Counted from the stretch's first letter, positions 1 to 7,140 are shown. The stretch: DNA of 32,917 nucleotides from Myxococcota bacterium (GCA_018821305.1 JAHJMN010000204.1:1-32917); one strand, 5' to 3'. Made by a program: numbers and translations. Notes: a model not told the origin generated them from the letters alone.

Positions 1-414
1 AGCAAGTTTATGTCCATTAAATTCAGTTACTTTGACAATTCGATCTATTTCTGATTTAAGGGCTCCAAATTCATCATTCAGGAATTTCCTGTCTGAGTTA
101 GTGTATGTACCGTTGGCGCTTTGTACGCTGAGTTCCCTCATACGATCCATAATCCCATGAAGTTCATTCATGGCTCCGTCCGCTGTCTGAATCAGGGAAA
201 TTCCGTCGTTTGCATTTCTTTCTGCCTGATTCAGTGATCTTACCTGCGCTTTCATCTTTTCTGAAATTGCCAGTCCTGCAGCGTCATCAGCTGAACTTCT
301 CACCCTTAGTCCGCTGGATAATTTGGACATGTTTTCTTTTAGAGCTCCCTGTGTTTTATTAAGGGTTCTCTGTGCTCCAAGTGAACTGATATTGGTTCTT
401 AATGATATAGACAT
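1..414 (-). CDS. Flagellin A (partial, C-terminus beyond the window)
   Basis: This is the N-terminal 138 residues of a flagellin, the subunit of the flagellar filament; the reading frame is still open at base 1. It begins MSISLRTNISSL and carries the conserved D0/D1 helix with SADDAAGLAISEKMKAQ and RNANDGISLIQTADGA. The start at 414 follows an AGAAGGA ribosome-binding site. It is the most downstream member of a six-gene array on this strand and follows a small Trp-rich ORF by 57 bp. A GGCCA-TGAA-TGGCC hairpin sits 19 nt ahead of its start. It is very similar to flagellins B to D, so recent duplication is likely. Confidence 0.95.
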   Translation of the reverse strand, partial: MSISLRTNISSLGAQRTLNKTQGALKENMSKLSSGLRVRSSADDAAGLAISEKMKAQVRSLNQAERNANDGISLIQTADGAMNELHGIMDRMRELSVQSANGTYTNSDRKFLNDEFGALKSEIDRIVKVTEFNGHKLA

Positions 415-433
415 GCGTGTCCTTCTACTTTCT

Positions 434-447
434 GGCCATTCATGGCC
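434..447 (-). promoter_or_regulatory. Leader hairpin upstream of flagellin A
   Basis: A perfect inverted repeat reads GGCCA, loop TGAA, TGGCC on the minus strand. It ends 19 nt before the flagellin A start and just 5' of its ribosome-binding site. The other five flagellins have a hairpin of different sequence at almost the same place, which suggests a shared mRNA leader element for stability or translation control. That role is inferred. Confidence 0.5.
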
Positions 448-471
448 TTTTGGTTTTTCTATACTAATTAC

Positions 472-729
472 CTATTTTTTTCTCCATCCAGGAGGTGGAT
501 ACCAACCCTCCCAAGTGGAAAACGTTCCTTCTTCTTCGCCGAAACGAACAAGGTGGTTTATCCAACTGAATCCTACTGGTTTCCACCAATATAATGCTTC
601 AAATTCCCATATAGAATCATCGCTGCTGTAAACTGTTCCAGTATTTTTTTCCTTCCACATTCCTGTTTCAACCAATTCTGGAGGACCGGTTGAGTTAGCG
701 TTTTCTCGTTTTTCTTGTATAGTTTTCAT
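472..729 (-). CDS. Trp-rich 85-aa protein between flagellin genes
   Basis: I do not recognise a family. The start is well supported by AAGGAG six bases upstream of the ATG. The 85-residue product has eight tryptophans (for example YWWKP, TWEGWYPP, PGWRKK), no signal peptide and no membrane helix, so it should be cytoplasmic. It lies in line with the flagellins, 79 bp after the flagellin B stop and 57 bp before the flagellin A start, so cotranscription is likely. An accessory role in flagellin expression, such as a chaperone or regulator, is a guess from position only. The aromatic, proline-rich end suggests a small beta or binding module. Confidence 0.6.
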   Translation of the reverse strand: MKTIQEKRENANSTGPPELVETGMWKEKNTGTVYSSDDSIWEFEALYWWKPVGFSWINHLVRFGEEEGTFSTWEGWYPPPGWRKK

Positions 730-808
730 TTTTAACTCCTTTTTCTAGTTAAATATTTTTTCCTTTCTTTAAAAAAAACTTATATTTTCATAAATCTTTA
801 TTTTTCAT

Positions 809-1645
809 TTACCCAATCAAATTCAATGCAATCTGAGGCATTTGATTTGATTGTGCTAAAACACTTACTCCAGCTTGCATCAGTATATTGTTTCTGGCCA
901 TGTCAGCTGTTTCATTTGCGACATCAACGTCTCTGATCTGACTATTTGCACTGGACAGATTTTCCCTGTAACTAGCTAAATTCGAAGCAGCAACCTGCAA
1001 TCTGTTTTGCACAGCTCCAAGTTTTGATCTTTGTGTCGAAATATCTCCAATTGCATCATCTATCATGGATATTGAATTGAGAGCTTTAGTCACAGTACTA
1101 ACGCTGAGTGCTGAAACCTTTGTAGCACCACCCAGGTTAGAGGTTCCCATTGAAGCCAGTGATACGGAAATCTTATCATTGGCAGAGGAGTTCATACCTA
1201 TTTGAAATGTCAGGCTTGAAGTTGTGCCATCGGCTAGTTTGTGCCCATTAAATTCAGTGACTTTAACTATTCGATCAATTTCGGACTTCAGTGCTCCAAA
1301 CTCGTCATTTAGAAATTTCCTGTCTGCATTTGTATAAGTCCCGTTCGCACTTTGAACACCAAGTTCTCTCATGCGATCCATAATTCCGTGTAGTTCGTTT
1401 AGAGCTCCATCCGCCGTTTGAATGAGAGAAATACCATCATTTGCATTTCTTTCTGCCTGATGAAGTGACCGTATTTGGGCTTTCATTTTCTCTGAAATTG
1501 CAAGTCCGGCCGCATCGTCCGCAGCGCTTCGTACTCGAAATCCACTTGAAAGTTTGGACATATTTTCTTTCAAGGCTGTCTGTGTTTTACCCAGAGTTCT
1601 CTGAGCGTTAAGTGAACTGACATTGGTTCTTAATGAGATGGACAT
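809..1645 (-). CDS. Flagellin B
   Basis: This is a complete 278-aa flagellin with N-terminal and C-terminal D0/D1 helices and almost no variable central domain, so the filament surface would be minimal. Landmarks are SADDAAGLAISEK near residue 40, the RSKLGAVQNRLQ segment and the C-terminal LAQSNQMPQIALNLIG. Two ATGs lie side by side (1648 and 1645). I choose 1645 because it aligns with the MSIS start of its paralogues and gives the same spacing from the GGAAGGGAC ribosome-binding region. It is the fifth gene of the array and is probably exported by the flagellar type III apparatus without a cleaved signal. Confidence 0.96.
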   Translation of the reverse strand: MSISLRTNVSSLNAQRTLGKTQTALKENMSKLSSGFRVRSAADDAAGLAISEKMKAQIRSLHQAERNANDGISLIQTADGALNELHGIMDRMRELGVQSANGTYTNADRKFLNDEFGALKSEIDRIVKVTEFNGHKLADGTTSSLTFQIGMNSSANDKISVSLASMGTSNLGGATKVSALSVSTVTKALNSISMIDDAIGDISTQRSKLGAVQNRLQVAASNLASYRENLSSANSQIRDVDVANETADMARNNILMQAGVSVLAQSNQMPQIALNLIG

Positions 1646-1662
1646 CATCGTCCCTTCCTTTC

Positions 1663-1676
1663 CGTCATCGTAGACG
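1663..1676 (-). promoter_or_regulatory. Leader hairpin upstream of flagellin B
   Basis: The minus strand reads CGTC, loop TACGAT, GACG, a 4-bp stem occupying the same 14-nt span as the hairpins of flagellins A and C. It ends 17 nt before the ATG and is followed by AAAGGAAGGGAC. It is the weakest stem of the set. Confidence 0.4.
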
Positions 1677-1786
1677 CATTTAAATGTTAAAATTACTTCA
1701 TCTTACAGCTTTCCTGTTTAAAAAAATTCTCCATTAAAATTCAGAAGATAATTCCCTTAATTATCTATTTTTGTCAGGCCTTAATT

Positions 1787-1822
1787 TTATGAAGGATATT
1801 TCTTTTCTTTTTTATCCGTCAT
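1787..1822 (-). CDS. Possible 11-residue leader peptide upstream of flagellin B
   Basis: The minus strand has AAAGGAG, a 6-nt spacer, then an ATG opening an ORF that reads MTDKKEKKYPS and stops. The ribosome-binding site is as good as that of any gene here, but the peptide is too short to judge by composition. It could be a leader peptide, the start of a decayed gene, or chance. No terminator/antiterminator pair is evident between it and flagellin B. Confidence 0.25.
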   Translation of the reverse strand: MTDKKEKKYPS

Positions 1823-2176
1823 AAGGTTACTCCTTTAAATTAAAGACCATAATTAACTTCTGAATTCTCTTAGTTTTTTGATATCACATATAATTTTTTC
1901 ACTTTTTATATCCTTTCTTTTTATTTTCGTGTCCTGAAAATCAATTTTTAATAATTGAACATGTTTAAAAAAACATTATATTCAGAATACTCCAATATTT
2001 TTTTGGTCTTCATTCTTAATGTCCTTTGTTAAAATTCTTCTTACTTTTCTGAAAACCAGTATTACTGGACTGTGACTAAGTAATCAGATTCATTTAACAA
2101 TTTATCTTCCTTTTATCATCGGGACCACGTTAGTTCGTAAAATCACGGTGTCCACAAACAGATTCTCTTTTCTCTC

Positions 2177-2204
2177 AAAGGGGTCTTTCTATAAAGACCC
2201 CTTT
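2177..2204. terminator. Intrinsic terminator downstream of flagellin C
   Basis: A perfect 12-bp stem (AAAGGGGTCTTT / AAAGACCCCTTT) with a 4-nt loop lies 12 nt beyond the flagellin C stop. It has a T-rich tail on the plus side and only a short T run on the minus side. Its position suits ending the flagellin C transcript, and it may work in both directions. It is the strongest hairpin in the window. Confidence 0.75.
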
Positions 2205-2216
2205 TCGATTTTTATC

Positions 2217-3053
2217 TTAGCCAATCAGGTTCAGAGCTATCTGCGGCATCTGATTTGACTGAGCCAGAACGCTTACTCCTGCCTGCATAAGGATATTATT
2301 TCTTGCCATATCTGCTGTTTCGCCAGCTACATCAACATCTCTTATCTGACTATTAGCACTGGAAAGATTCTCTCTATAACTTGCTAGATTTGACACACTA
2401 ATTTGAAGTCTGTTTTGAACAGCACCCAGCTTCGACCTTTGAGTAGAAATATCCCCAATAGCATCGTCTATCATAGCAATGGCACTAAGGGATTTTGTTA
2501 CTGTACTAACACTGAGAGCAGATACTTTTGTGGCACCACCAAGATTGGAAGTAGCCATAGATGCAAGAGATACGGTAATTTTATCATTCGCAGTAGCATT
2601 AATTCCAACCTGGAATGTAATATTGGTATTTGTTCCATCGGCGAGTTTGTGTCCGTTGAATTCGGTTACTTTAACAATTCTGTCTATTTCAGACTTAAGA
2701 GCACTGAACTCGTCATGTAAAAATACTCTGTCGGAATTCGTATATGTTCCGTTGGCGCTCTGAACACCAAGTTCTCTCATTCGATCCATGATTCCATGAA
2801 GCTCATTAAGAGCTCCATCAGCTGTTTGAATAAGAGATATTCCATCATTTGCGTTTCTTTCTGCCTGGTGAAGAGACCTTATCTGAGCTTTCATTTTTTC
2901 TGAAATTGCTAGGCCTGCGGCATCATCTGCAGCACTTCGAACGCGATATCCACTCGATAATTTGGACATATTCTCTTTGAGAGCGGACTGGGTTTTACTC
3001 ATAGTTCTTTGAGCGTTGAGTGAACTTACATTGGTTCTGATTGATATGGACAT
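2217..3053 (-). CDS. Flagellin C
   Basis: A complete 278-aa filament subunit, the same length as flagellins B and D, with the conserved N-terminal MSISIRTNVSSLNAQRT and C-terminal MPQIALNLIG. The start at 3053 is preferred over one eight codons upstream because it matches all paralogues, and the AAGGAAGGGAC ribosome-binding region would otherwise fall inside the gene. Differences from B and D concentrate in the middle third, as expected for solvent-facing residues. It follows flagellin D by 126 bp and ends at a strong terminator, so it is probably the last gene of a flagellin D-C transcript. Confidence 0.96.
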   Translation of the reverse strand: MSISIRTNVSSLNAQRTMSKTQSALKENMSKLSSGYRVRSAADDAAGLAISEKMKAQIRSLHQAERNANDGISLIQTADGALNELHGIMDRMRELGVQSANGTYTNSDRVFLHDEFSALKSEIDRIVKVTEFNGHKLADGTNTNITFQVGINATANDKITVSLASMATSNLGGATKVSALSVSTVTKSLSAIAMIDDAIGDISTQRSKLGAVQNRLQISVSNLASYRENLSSANSQIRDVDVAGETADMARNNILMQAGVSVLAQSNQMPQIALNLIG

Positions 3054-3071
3054 CTTGTCCCTTCCTTTTCT

Positions 3072-3085
3072 GTCCAACCATGGAC
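3072..3085 (-). promoter_or_regulatory. Leader hairpin upstream of flagellin C
   Basis: The minus strand reads GTCCA, loop TGGT, TGGAC, a perfect 5-bp stem with a tetraloop, ending 18 nt before the ATG and immediately 5' of AGAAAAGGAAGGGAC. Same size and position as the flagellin A element, with different bases. Confidence 0.5.
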
Positions 3086-3179
3086 GTGTTAAATTTTAAA
3101 TTACTTACAAACTATCATTCATTTTCTCTAATTATTCAGATACGTTAATATTAAATTCCTTTTTTATTATAGTACATCC

Positions 3180-4016
3180 TTACCCTATAAGGTTTAATGC
3201 TACCTGTGGCATTTGATTCGCCTGAGCAAGCACACTTACCCCTGCCTGCATTAAAATATTATTCCTCGCCATATCTGCTGTTTCGCTTGCTACATCAATG
3301 TCTCTTATCTGAGAGTTTGCACTTGAGAGATTTTCTTTGTAACTGGCAAGATTGGCTACGGTTATTTGAAGTCTATTCTGAACGCTTCCTAGTTTTGATC
3401 TCTGAGTGCTTATGTCTGTAATTGCAGCATCAACATTTGAAATCGCACTTAATGCTTTTGTTACAGTAGACACGCTCAGGGCGCTGAGCATTGTTGCCCC
3501 ACCGATTGCTGATGCTCCCATACTGGCCAGCGAAACAGCTATCTTGTCATTTGCAGTGGCATTTATACCAACCTGGAAAGTAATATTGGTCTCACTGCCA
3601 TCTACAAGTTTGTGTCCATTAAATTCTGTAACATCAACTATGCGGTCAACTTCGGACTTCAATGAATTAAATTCATCATTTAAAAACAGTCTGTCCTGAT
3701 TTGTATAAGTTCCGTTCGCACTTTGAATGGAAAGCTCTCTGAGTCTATCCATAATTCCATGAAGTTCGTTTAAAGCTCCATCTGCTGTTTGAATGAGGGA
3801 AATTCCGTCATTTGCATTTCGCTGCGCCTGGTCAAGGGACCTTATCTGCGCTTTCATTTTCTCTGAAATAGCCAACCCAGCTGCATCATCTGCAGCACTA
3901 CGTACTCGATATCCGCTGGATAATTTCGACATATTATCCTTGAGAGCTAACTGTGTTTTTGACAGTGTTCTTTGAGCGTTAAGCGCACTTACGTTGGTTC
4001 TGATTGATATGGACAT
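3180..4016 (-). CDS. Flagellin D
   Basis: A complete 278-aa flagellin with only the D0/D1 helical core. It carries the usual SADDAAGLAISEKMKAQ segment and ends MPQVALNLIG. An ATG ten codons upstream is rejected because the conserved AAGGAAGGGAC ribosome-binding region lies between it and the MSISIRTN start at 4016. It differs from B and C at residues such as LRELSIQSANGTYTNQD. It sits in the middle of the array, with a 481-bp gap upstream that should hold its promoter. Confidence 0.96.
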   Translation of the reverse strand: MSISIRTNVSALNAQRTLSKTQLALKDNMSKLSSGYRVRSAADDAAGLAISEKMKAQIRSLDQAQRNANDGISLIQTADGALNELHGIMDRLRELSIQSANGTYTNQDRLFLNDEFNSLKSEVDRIVDVTEFNGHKLVDGSETNITFQVGINATANDKIAVSLASMGASAIGGATMLSALSVSTVTKALSAISNVDAAITDISTQRSKLGSVQNRLQITVANLASYKENLSSANSQIRDIDVASETADMARNNILMQAGVSVLAQANQMPQVALNLIG

Positions 4017-4497
4017 ACTGTCCCTTCCTTCCTGCTTGAAAATCAAACATTAATATTATTAAAACTTTCGCTATCATTCTCTTTCATCAAACAACCTTCT
4101 TTTATGGTTTAGAGGACGCAGAAATCCTGTTGTGACTAAAGTCATCCTCTATATTCTAAAACATATTTTTTTCTACCAATATGTTTTCTTTACCTTTTTA
4201 CGATCACACTTATATATAATTCTTTCATGTACCTATCATAAAACAGATACTTTCATGTTTCACTAATTTATCAACCTTCCTGTCTCATCACTGAAACAGT
4301 TTGTAGTTGAATACTACACCTTTGGGTTCCTGCATTTCTCAAAGCATGGATTTTTAGAAAATCCTGCAAGGAACCTTTTTTTAATAGAGCACACTCATTT
4401 ATTGTCCTTAACTGAAAATTAGCGAAAACTCTAAAATCAGTTAATTCAGGACAAAAACTTTTGGCTCTCATGGACATCCATTACGGAAGTCGCTTTT
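4017..4497. other. 481-bp gap between flagellins E and D
   Basis: I see no supported gene; a 68-codon frame at 4271-4477 lacks a ribosome-binding site. The gap holds the flagellin D leader hairpin, a perfect TGACTAAAGTCA palindrome at 4133-4144, and an AT-rich inverted repeat, AAAACATATT / AATATGTTTT, at 4158-4187. The palindromes could be operator or 3'-end structures; neither has a proper T-tract. A GAATGATAG sequence lies about 60 nt before both the flagellin C and D starts and may be a shared promoter element. Confidence 0.5.
4034..4048 (-). promoter_or_regulatory. Leader hairpin upstream of flagellin D
   Basis: The minus strand reads GTTTGA, loop TTT, TCAAGC, a 6-bp stem with one G-U pair, ending 17 nt before the ATG and followed by AGGAAGGAAGGGAC. 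Confidence 0.45.
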
Positions 4498-5343
4498 TTA
4501 TCCAATCAGATTAAGAGCTACCTGTTGAATCTGATTGGCTTGAGCTAAAACACTTGTTCCAGCTTGCATCAGTATATTATTTTTAGCCATATCAGCCGTT
4601 TCGCTTGCCACATCAACATCTCTTATCTGAGAGTTAGCACTTGAAAGATTTTCACGGTAACTCGCCAGATTTGAAACAGTTACCTGGAGCCTGTTTTGTG
4701 AAGCGCCAAGTTTTGATCTCTGGGACGAAATAGTACTGATTGCTCCATCCACAACATCGATGGCCTGAAGAGCTTTACTTACAGTACTGACACTTATGGC
4801 ATCAAGATATGTTGAAGCCGAAGCTCCTAGCCTGCTTGCATGCATATCAAGAATTGACACTTTAATTACATCTGTAGGGCTATTATTTATTCCAACCTGG
4901 AAACTAATCCCAGAATTTTTACTTCCGTTGAGAAGTTTATGACTATTGAATTCCGTAACATCAACAATCCGGTTTACTTCATTAATCATTTCTTTAACTT
5001 CGTTATTTATGAACACGCGATCCGAGTCTGTATAAGTACCGTTGGCGCTTTGGATCCCCAACTCTCTCAGTCGGTCCATAATTCCGTGAAGTTCATTGAG
5101 AGCTCCATCTGCTGTTTGAATCAATGAAATGCCGTCATTTGCATTTCTTTCAGCCTGCTGAAGACTTCGTATTTGAGCCTTCATTTTTTCAGATATTGCA
5201 AGTCCAGCTGCATCATCTGCAGCACTTCGTACACGATATCCCGAAGCGAGTTTCGATAGATTTTCCTTAAGAGATCCCTGTGTTTTAGCCAGAGTCCTCT
5301 GAGCATTCATAGACGACAGATTTGTTCTAATTGATAGTGACAT
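4498..5343 (-). CDS. Flagellin E
   Basis: A complete 281-aa flagellin, beginning MSLSIRTNLSSMNAQRT and ending IQQVALNLIG. The start at 5343 follows GGGAGGAATATC and matches the paralogues; the frame continues 38 codons upstream but overlaps another ORF and contains the ribosome-binding site. It differs clearly from A to D in the central segment (for example SRLGASASTYL), so it is an older branch. It follows an unusual Ser/Gly-rich locus by 16 bp, and its leader hairpin lies inside the end of that upstream ORF, which could couple the two translationally. Confidence 0.96.
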   Translation of the reverse strand: MSLSIRTNLSSMNAQRTLAKTQGSLKENLSKLASGYRVRSAADDAAGLAISEKMKAQIRSLQQAERNANDGISLIQTADGALNELHGIMDRLRELGIQSANGTYTDSDRVFINNEVKEMINEVNRIVDVTEFNSHKLLNGSKNSGISFQVGINNSPTDVIKVSILDMHASRLGASASTYLDAISVSTVSKALQAIDVVDGAISTISSQRSKLGASQNRLQVTVSNLASYRENLSSANSQIRDVDVASETADMAKNNILMQAGTSVLAQANQIQQVALNLIG

Positions 5344-5359
5344 GATATTCCTCCCTGGA

Positions 5360-5872
5360 TTACCAATGTACCGATGCAAACGGTACAGGTTTTTCCGCGT
5401 CCATGCGGAACATATTATTATGTCTGCGTGCTTTTGTTTCCATGCAGACTTTTTCATTAACCATAACTACAAAAAGTGAACTGGCTGTGATCATATCCAT
5501 GCGATCACCTTGTCCATAACTGGACATTTCGCTGCCCGATGATGGGGTAAAACCTCCGGAGGAAGATCCTCCTGAATCATTGCTGGAACTACTACTACCA
5601 CTATGTCCATCATCATCTTCATCATCTATTATATTAAACATAACCTGTTGTTCACTTTCAGTATCTTCTTTTTCTCTCATCTTCCATATGAGTTCATTAA
5701 CCGTAATCTTCTCAAGTTTGCTGCGTTTCCCCGTAATGATATCGGGAACCGTTGTCCAGACCGGATTTTCCTGTAAATTTCCGTCGGTCTGCATTTGTAT
5801 ATTTTCAATACCCGGAGAAACTCCGCTTGTTTTATTCGGACTTTCGGTCCTGATTTTGTCCTTCCTGGACAT
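5360..5872 (-). CDS. Ser/Gly/Asp-rich 170-aa protein upstream of flagellin E
   Basis: No family recognised. The product begins MSRKDKIRTESPNK, has an acidic run (DDEDDDG) near residue 85, then a Ser/Gly-rich linker, and ends in a hydrophobic/basic tail with MITASSLFVVMVNEK. The residue mix looks like real coding. However, the ATG at 5872 has only a modest GAGG site and lies inside another frame that starts at 5985 with a much better ribosome-binding site. The likely readings are two overlapping genes, or one roughly 208-aa gene needing a -1 shift near 5875-5890. The last codons contain the flagellin E leader hairpin. Confidence 0.5.
   Translation of the reverse strand: MSRKDKIRTESPNKTSGVSPGIENIQMQTDGNLQENPVWTTVPDIITGKRSKLEKITVNELIWKMREKEDTESEQQVMFNIIDDEDDDGHSGSSSSSNDSGGSSSGGFTPSSGSEMSSYGQGDRMDMITASSLFVVMVNEKVCMETKARRHNNMFRMDAEKPVPFASVHW
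5368..5386 (-). promoter_or_regulatory. Leader hairpin upstream of flagellin E, inside the preceding ORF
   Basis: The minus strand reads GTACCG, loop TTTGCAT, CGGTAC, a perfect 6-bp stem ending 24 nt before the flagellin E ATG. It overlaps the last codons of the 170-aa ORF, so ribosomes finishing that ORF would melt it. Confidence 0.55.
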
Positions 5873-5985
5873 GGCGCATCCTCGCTTTTCTCAGAGTACT
5901 GAGGTTCAGGATTTTCGAAAAACTGCGTCGCTTCAATATAATCAGGCAATTTTTCCTTTTTCTTATCCTGGTATTCACACCACAT
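5677..5985 (-). CDS. Alternative upstream frame of the same locus
   Basis: This frame starts MWCEYQDKKKEKLPDY with AAAAGGAG eight bases before the ATG, the best initiation signal of the locus. Its first 38 or so residues look like protein (acidic/aromatic, EATQFFENPEPQ). After about position 5875 it becomes Arg-rich and looks out of frame, while the overlapping frame takes over. I read it as the true 5' part of one gene continued in the -1 frame, either by programmed slippage (an AAAA run at the ACA-AAA codons is a candidate), by reinitiation at 5872, or because of an indel. No slippery heptamer is clear-cut. Confidence 0.35.
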   Translation of the reverse strand: MWCEYQDKKKEKLPDYIEATQFFENPEPQYSEKSEDAPCPGRTKSGPKVRIKQAEFLRVLKIYKCRPTEIYRKIRSGQRFPISLRGNAANLRRLRLMNSYGR

Positions 5986-6026
5986 TACTCTGTCTCCTTT
6001 TAAGTAGATCCGTATTTAACACTCAT

Positions 6027-6043
6027 CTGCTTTTTCAAAGCAG
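6027..6043. promoter_or_regulatory. Inverted repeat upstream of the split locus
   Basis: CTGCTTT and AAAGCAG form a perfect 7-bp stem with a 3-nt loop, 41 nt before the ATG at 5985. There is no T-tract, so it is more likely a leader or 3'-end structure than a terminator. Confidence 0.4.
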
Positions 6044-6171
6044 GAGAATCAAATCATGGACACACTTCAAAGTATTTGTTAATACAGACACTCGTACTGT
6101 TCAATTCAGACAACAGTGCTGTACTTTTTATTAAGCCACTAATCCGATTACACTTCAGTTATCAACTCAAA

Positions 6172-7017
6172 CTACCCCTGAAGGAGATTGAGAGCTACCT
6201 GAGGCATCTGATTAGCCTGACTTAATACGCTGATACCAGCCTGTTGCAGAATCTGATACCTTGCCATCTCTGCACTTTCCGCAGCAACATCAACGTCTCT
6301 AATCTGACTGTTGGCACTGGAAAGATTTTCAGAGTAACTAGCAAGGTTATTTATTGTGACCTGCAGTCTATTCTGGGTTGCACCAAGTTTGGAACGAATT
6401 TTTGAAATGTCGGTGATCGATGCATCAATAACATCAAGGCTCTGGAGAGCTTTGGTAACGGTAGAGATGCTTGCAGTATTGAGAAAAGATGTACCGGTTC
6501 CAAGAGTAGATGCTCTTACACCGGCTATGGATACGACAAGTCTGTCGTTGGGGTCATTATTGATACCCACCTGGAAACCGAGTCCCGCACTGACACTGCC
6601 ATCAAGCAGATTTGTGGAGTTAAATTCTGTGACCTGAGCAATACGGTCGATTTCAGTGATGAGTTGATTGAATTCATCATTCAGGAAATTACGATCCTGA
6701 TCAACGAGGGTACCGTTAGCGCTCTGGATGGCAAGTTCTCTTAGCCTGTCCATAATACTGTGACACTCGTTGAGAGCACCTTCTGCTGTCTGGATGAGGG
6801 AAATCGCATCATTAGAGTTCCTTCGAGCCTGATCCAGAGAGCGAATTTGAGCTTTCATTTTCTCGGAAATGGCGAGTCCGGCTGCATCATCTGCAGCACT
6901 GCGTACTCGAAGTCCGCTTGAAAGCTTTGAAAGGGTATTTTCAAGTGCTTTTTGGGTTTGTCCCAGAGTCCTCTGGGCGTTCATAGATGGTAGATTGGTT
7001 CTGATTGATATAGCCAT
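6172..7017 (-). CDS. Flagellin F (divergent, first of the array)
   Basis: A complete 281-aa flagellin and the most divergent of the six: it starts MAISIRTNLPSMNAQRT and ends with the more widespread form MARYQILQQAGISVLSQAN then ALNLLQG, where the others have MARNNILMQAG and ALNLIG. The start at 7017 follows GGAGGAAAGAACC; an upstream in-frame ATG at 7134 is rejected because it lies beside the promoter and would put the leader hairpins into coding sequence. A sigma-28-like promoter lies about 120 bp upstream, so it is probably a late flagellar gene and may head the cluster. Confidence 0.97.
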   Translation of the reverse strand: MAISIRTNLPSMNAQRTLGQTQKALENTLSKLSSGLRVRSAADDAAGLAISEKMKAQIRSLDQARRNSNDAISLIQTAEGALNECHSIMDRLRELAIQSANGTLVDQDRNFLNDEFNQLITEIDRIAQVTEFNSTNLLDGSVSAGLGFQVGINNDPNDRLVVSIAGVRASTLGTGTSFLNTASISTVTKALQSLDVIDASITDISKIRSKLGATQNRLQVTINNLASYSENLSSANSQIRDVDVAAESAEMARYQILQQAGISVLSQANQMPQVALNLLQG

Positions 7018-7038
7018 GGTTCTTTCCTCCGTGAAAGT

Positions 7039-7069
7039 CAGCTCAATGAGCTGTGGGCTTACTTGCCCA
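7039..7069 (-). promoter_or_regulatory. Two adjacent leader hairpins upstream of flagellin F
   Basis: On the minus strand the proximal stem is CAGCTC, loop ATT, GAGCTG (7039-7053), ending 21 nt before the ATG. The distal one is TGGGC, loop AAGTAA, GCCCA (7054-7069). Both are perfect and abut one another. The proximal one occupies the position seen in the other five flagellin leaders. Confidence 0.55.
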
Positions 7070-7140
7070 GTGTCGGCTAAACGACGGTTGTTATTAACTT
7101 TTTTTATCTCTGTGTGGAACTTCCTGTCCCACAAACACAG

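Larger units (their letters stand above)
1646..2216. other. 571-bp gap between flagellins C and B
   Basis: No conventional gene is visible. From right to left along the minus strand it holds a strong 12-bp stem terminator just after flagellin C, AT-rich sequence, an 11-codon mini-ORF with a good ribosome-binding site, and the flagellin B leader with its hairpin. The flagellin B promoter should lie here, but I could not identify a convincing sigma-28 or sigma-54 site. Confidence 0.6.

Noticed and set aside
323-631. Plus-strand frame across the flagellin A start and the Trp-rich ORF
   Set aside because: It is antisense to two supported genes and has no initiation signal; the other antisense frames inside flagellins are rejected for the same reason.
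2403-3975. Plus-strand frames inside flagellins C and D
   Set aside because: They mirror highly conserved flagellin coding sequence and show no independent start signals.
4133-4187. Terminator for flagellin E
   Set aside because: The palindrome and AT-rich inverted repeat lack a T-tract on the minus strand and lie over 300 bp beyond the stop.
4271-4477. 68-codon minus-strand frame between flagellins E and D
   Set aside because: No ribosome-binding site, composition unlike the other proteins, and it lies in an AT-rich gap containing palindromes. I see no positive support.
1646-4497. Sigma-54 or sigma-28 promoters before flagellins B, C and D
   Set aside because: I searched by eye for GG-N10-GC and TAAA-N15-GCCGATAA patterns and found only weak partial matches such as GAATGATAG.
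4498-5457. Longer flagellin E beginning 38 codons upstream
   Set aside because: The extra residues do not resemble flagellin, overlap another likely coding frame, and include the ribosome-binding site of the conserved MSLS start.
7018-7134. N-terminal extension of flagellin F to an ATG at 7134
   Set aside because: It would place two leader hairpins and the ribosome-binding site in coding sequence and start beside the sigma-28-like -10 element.
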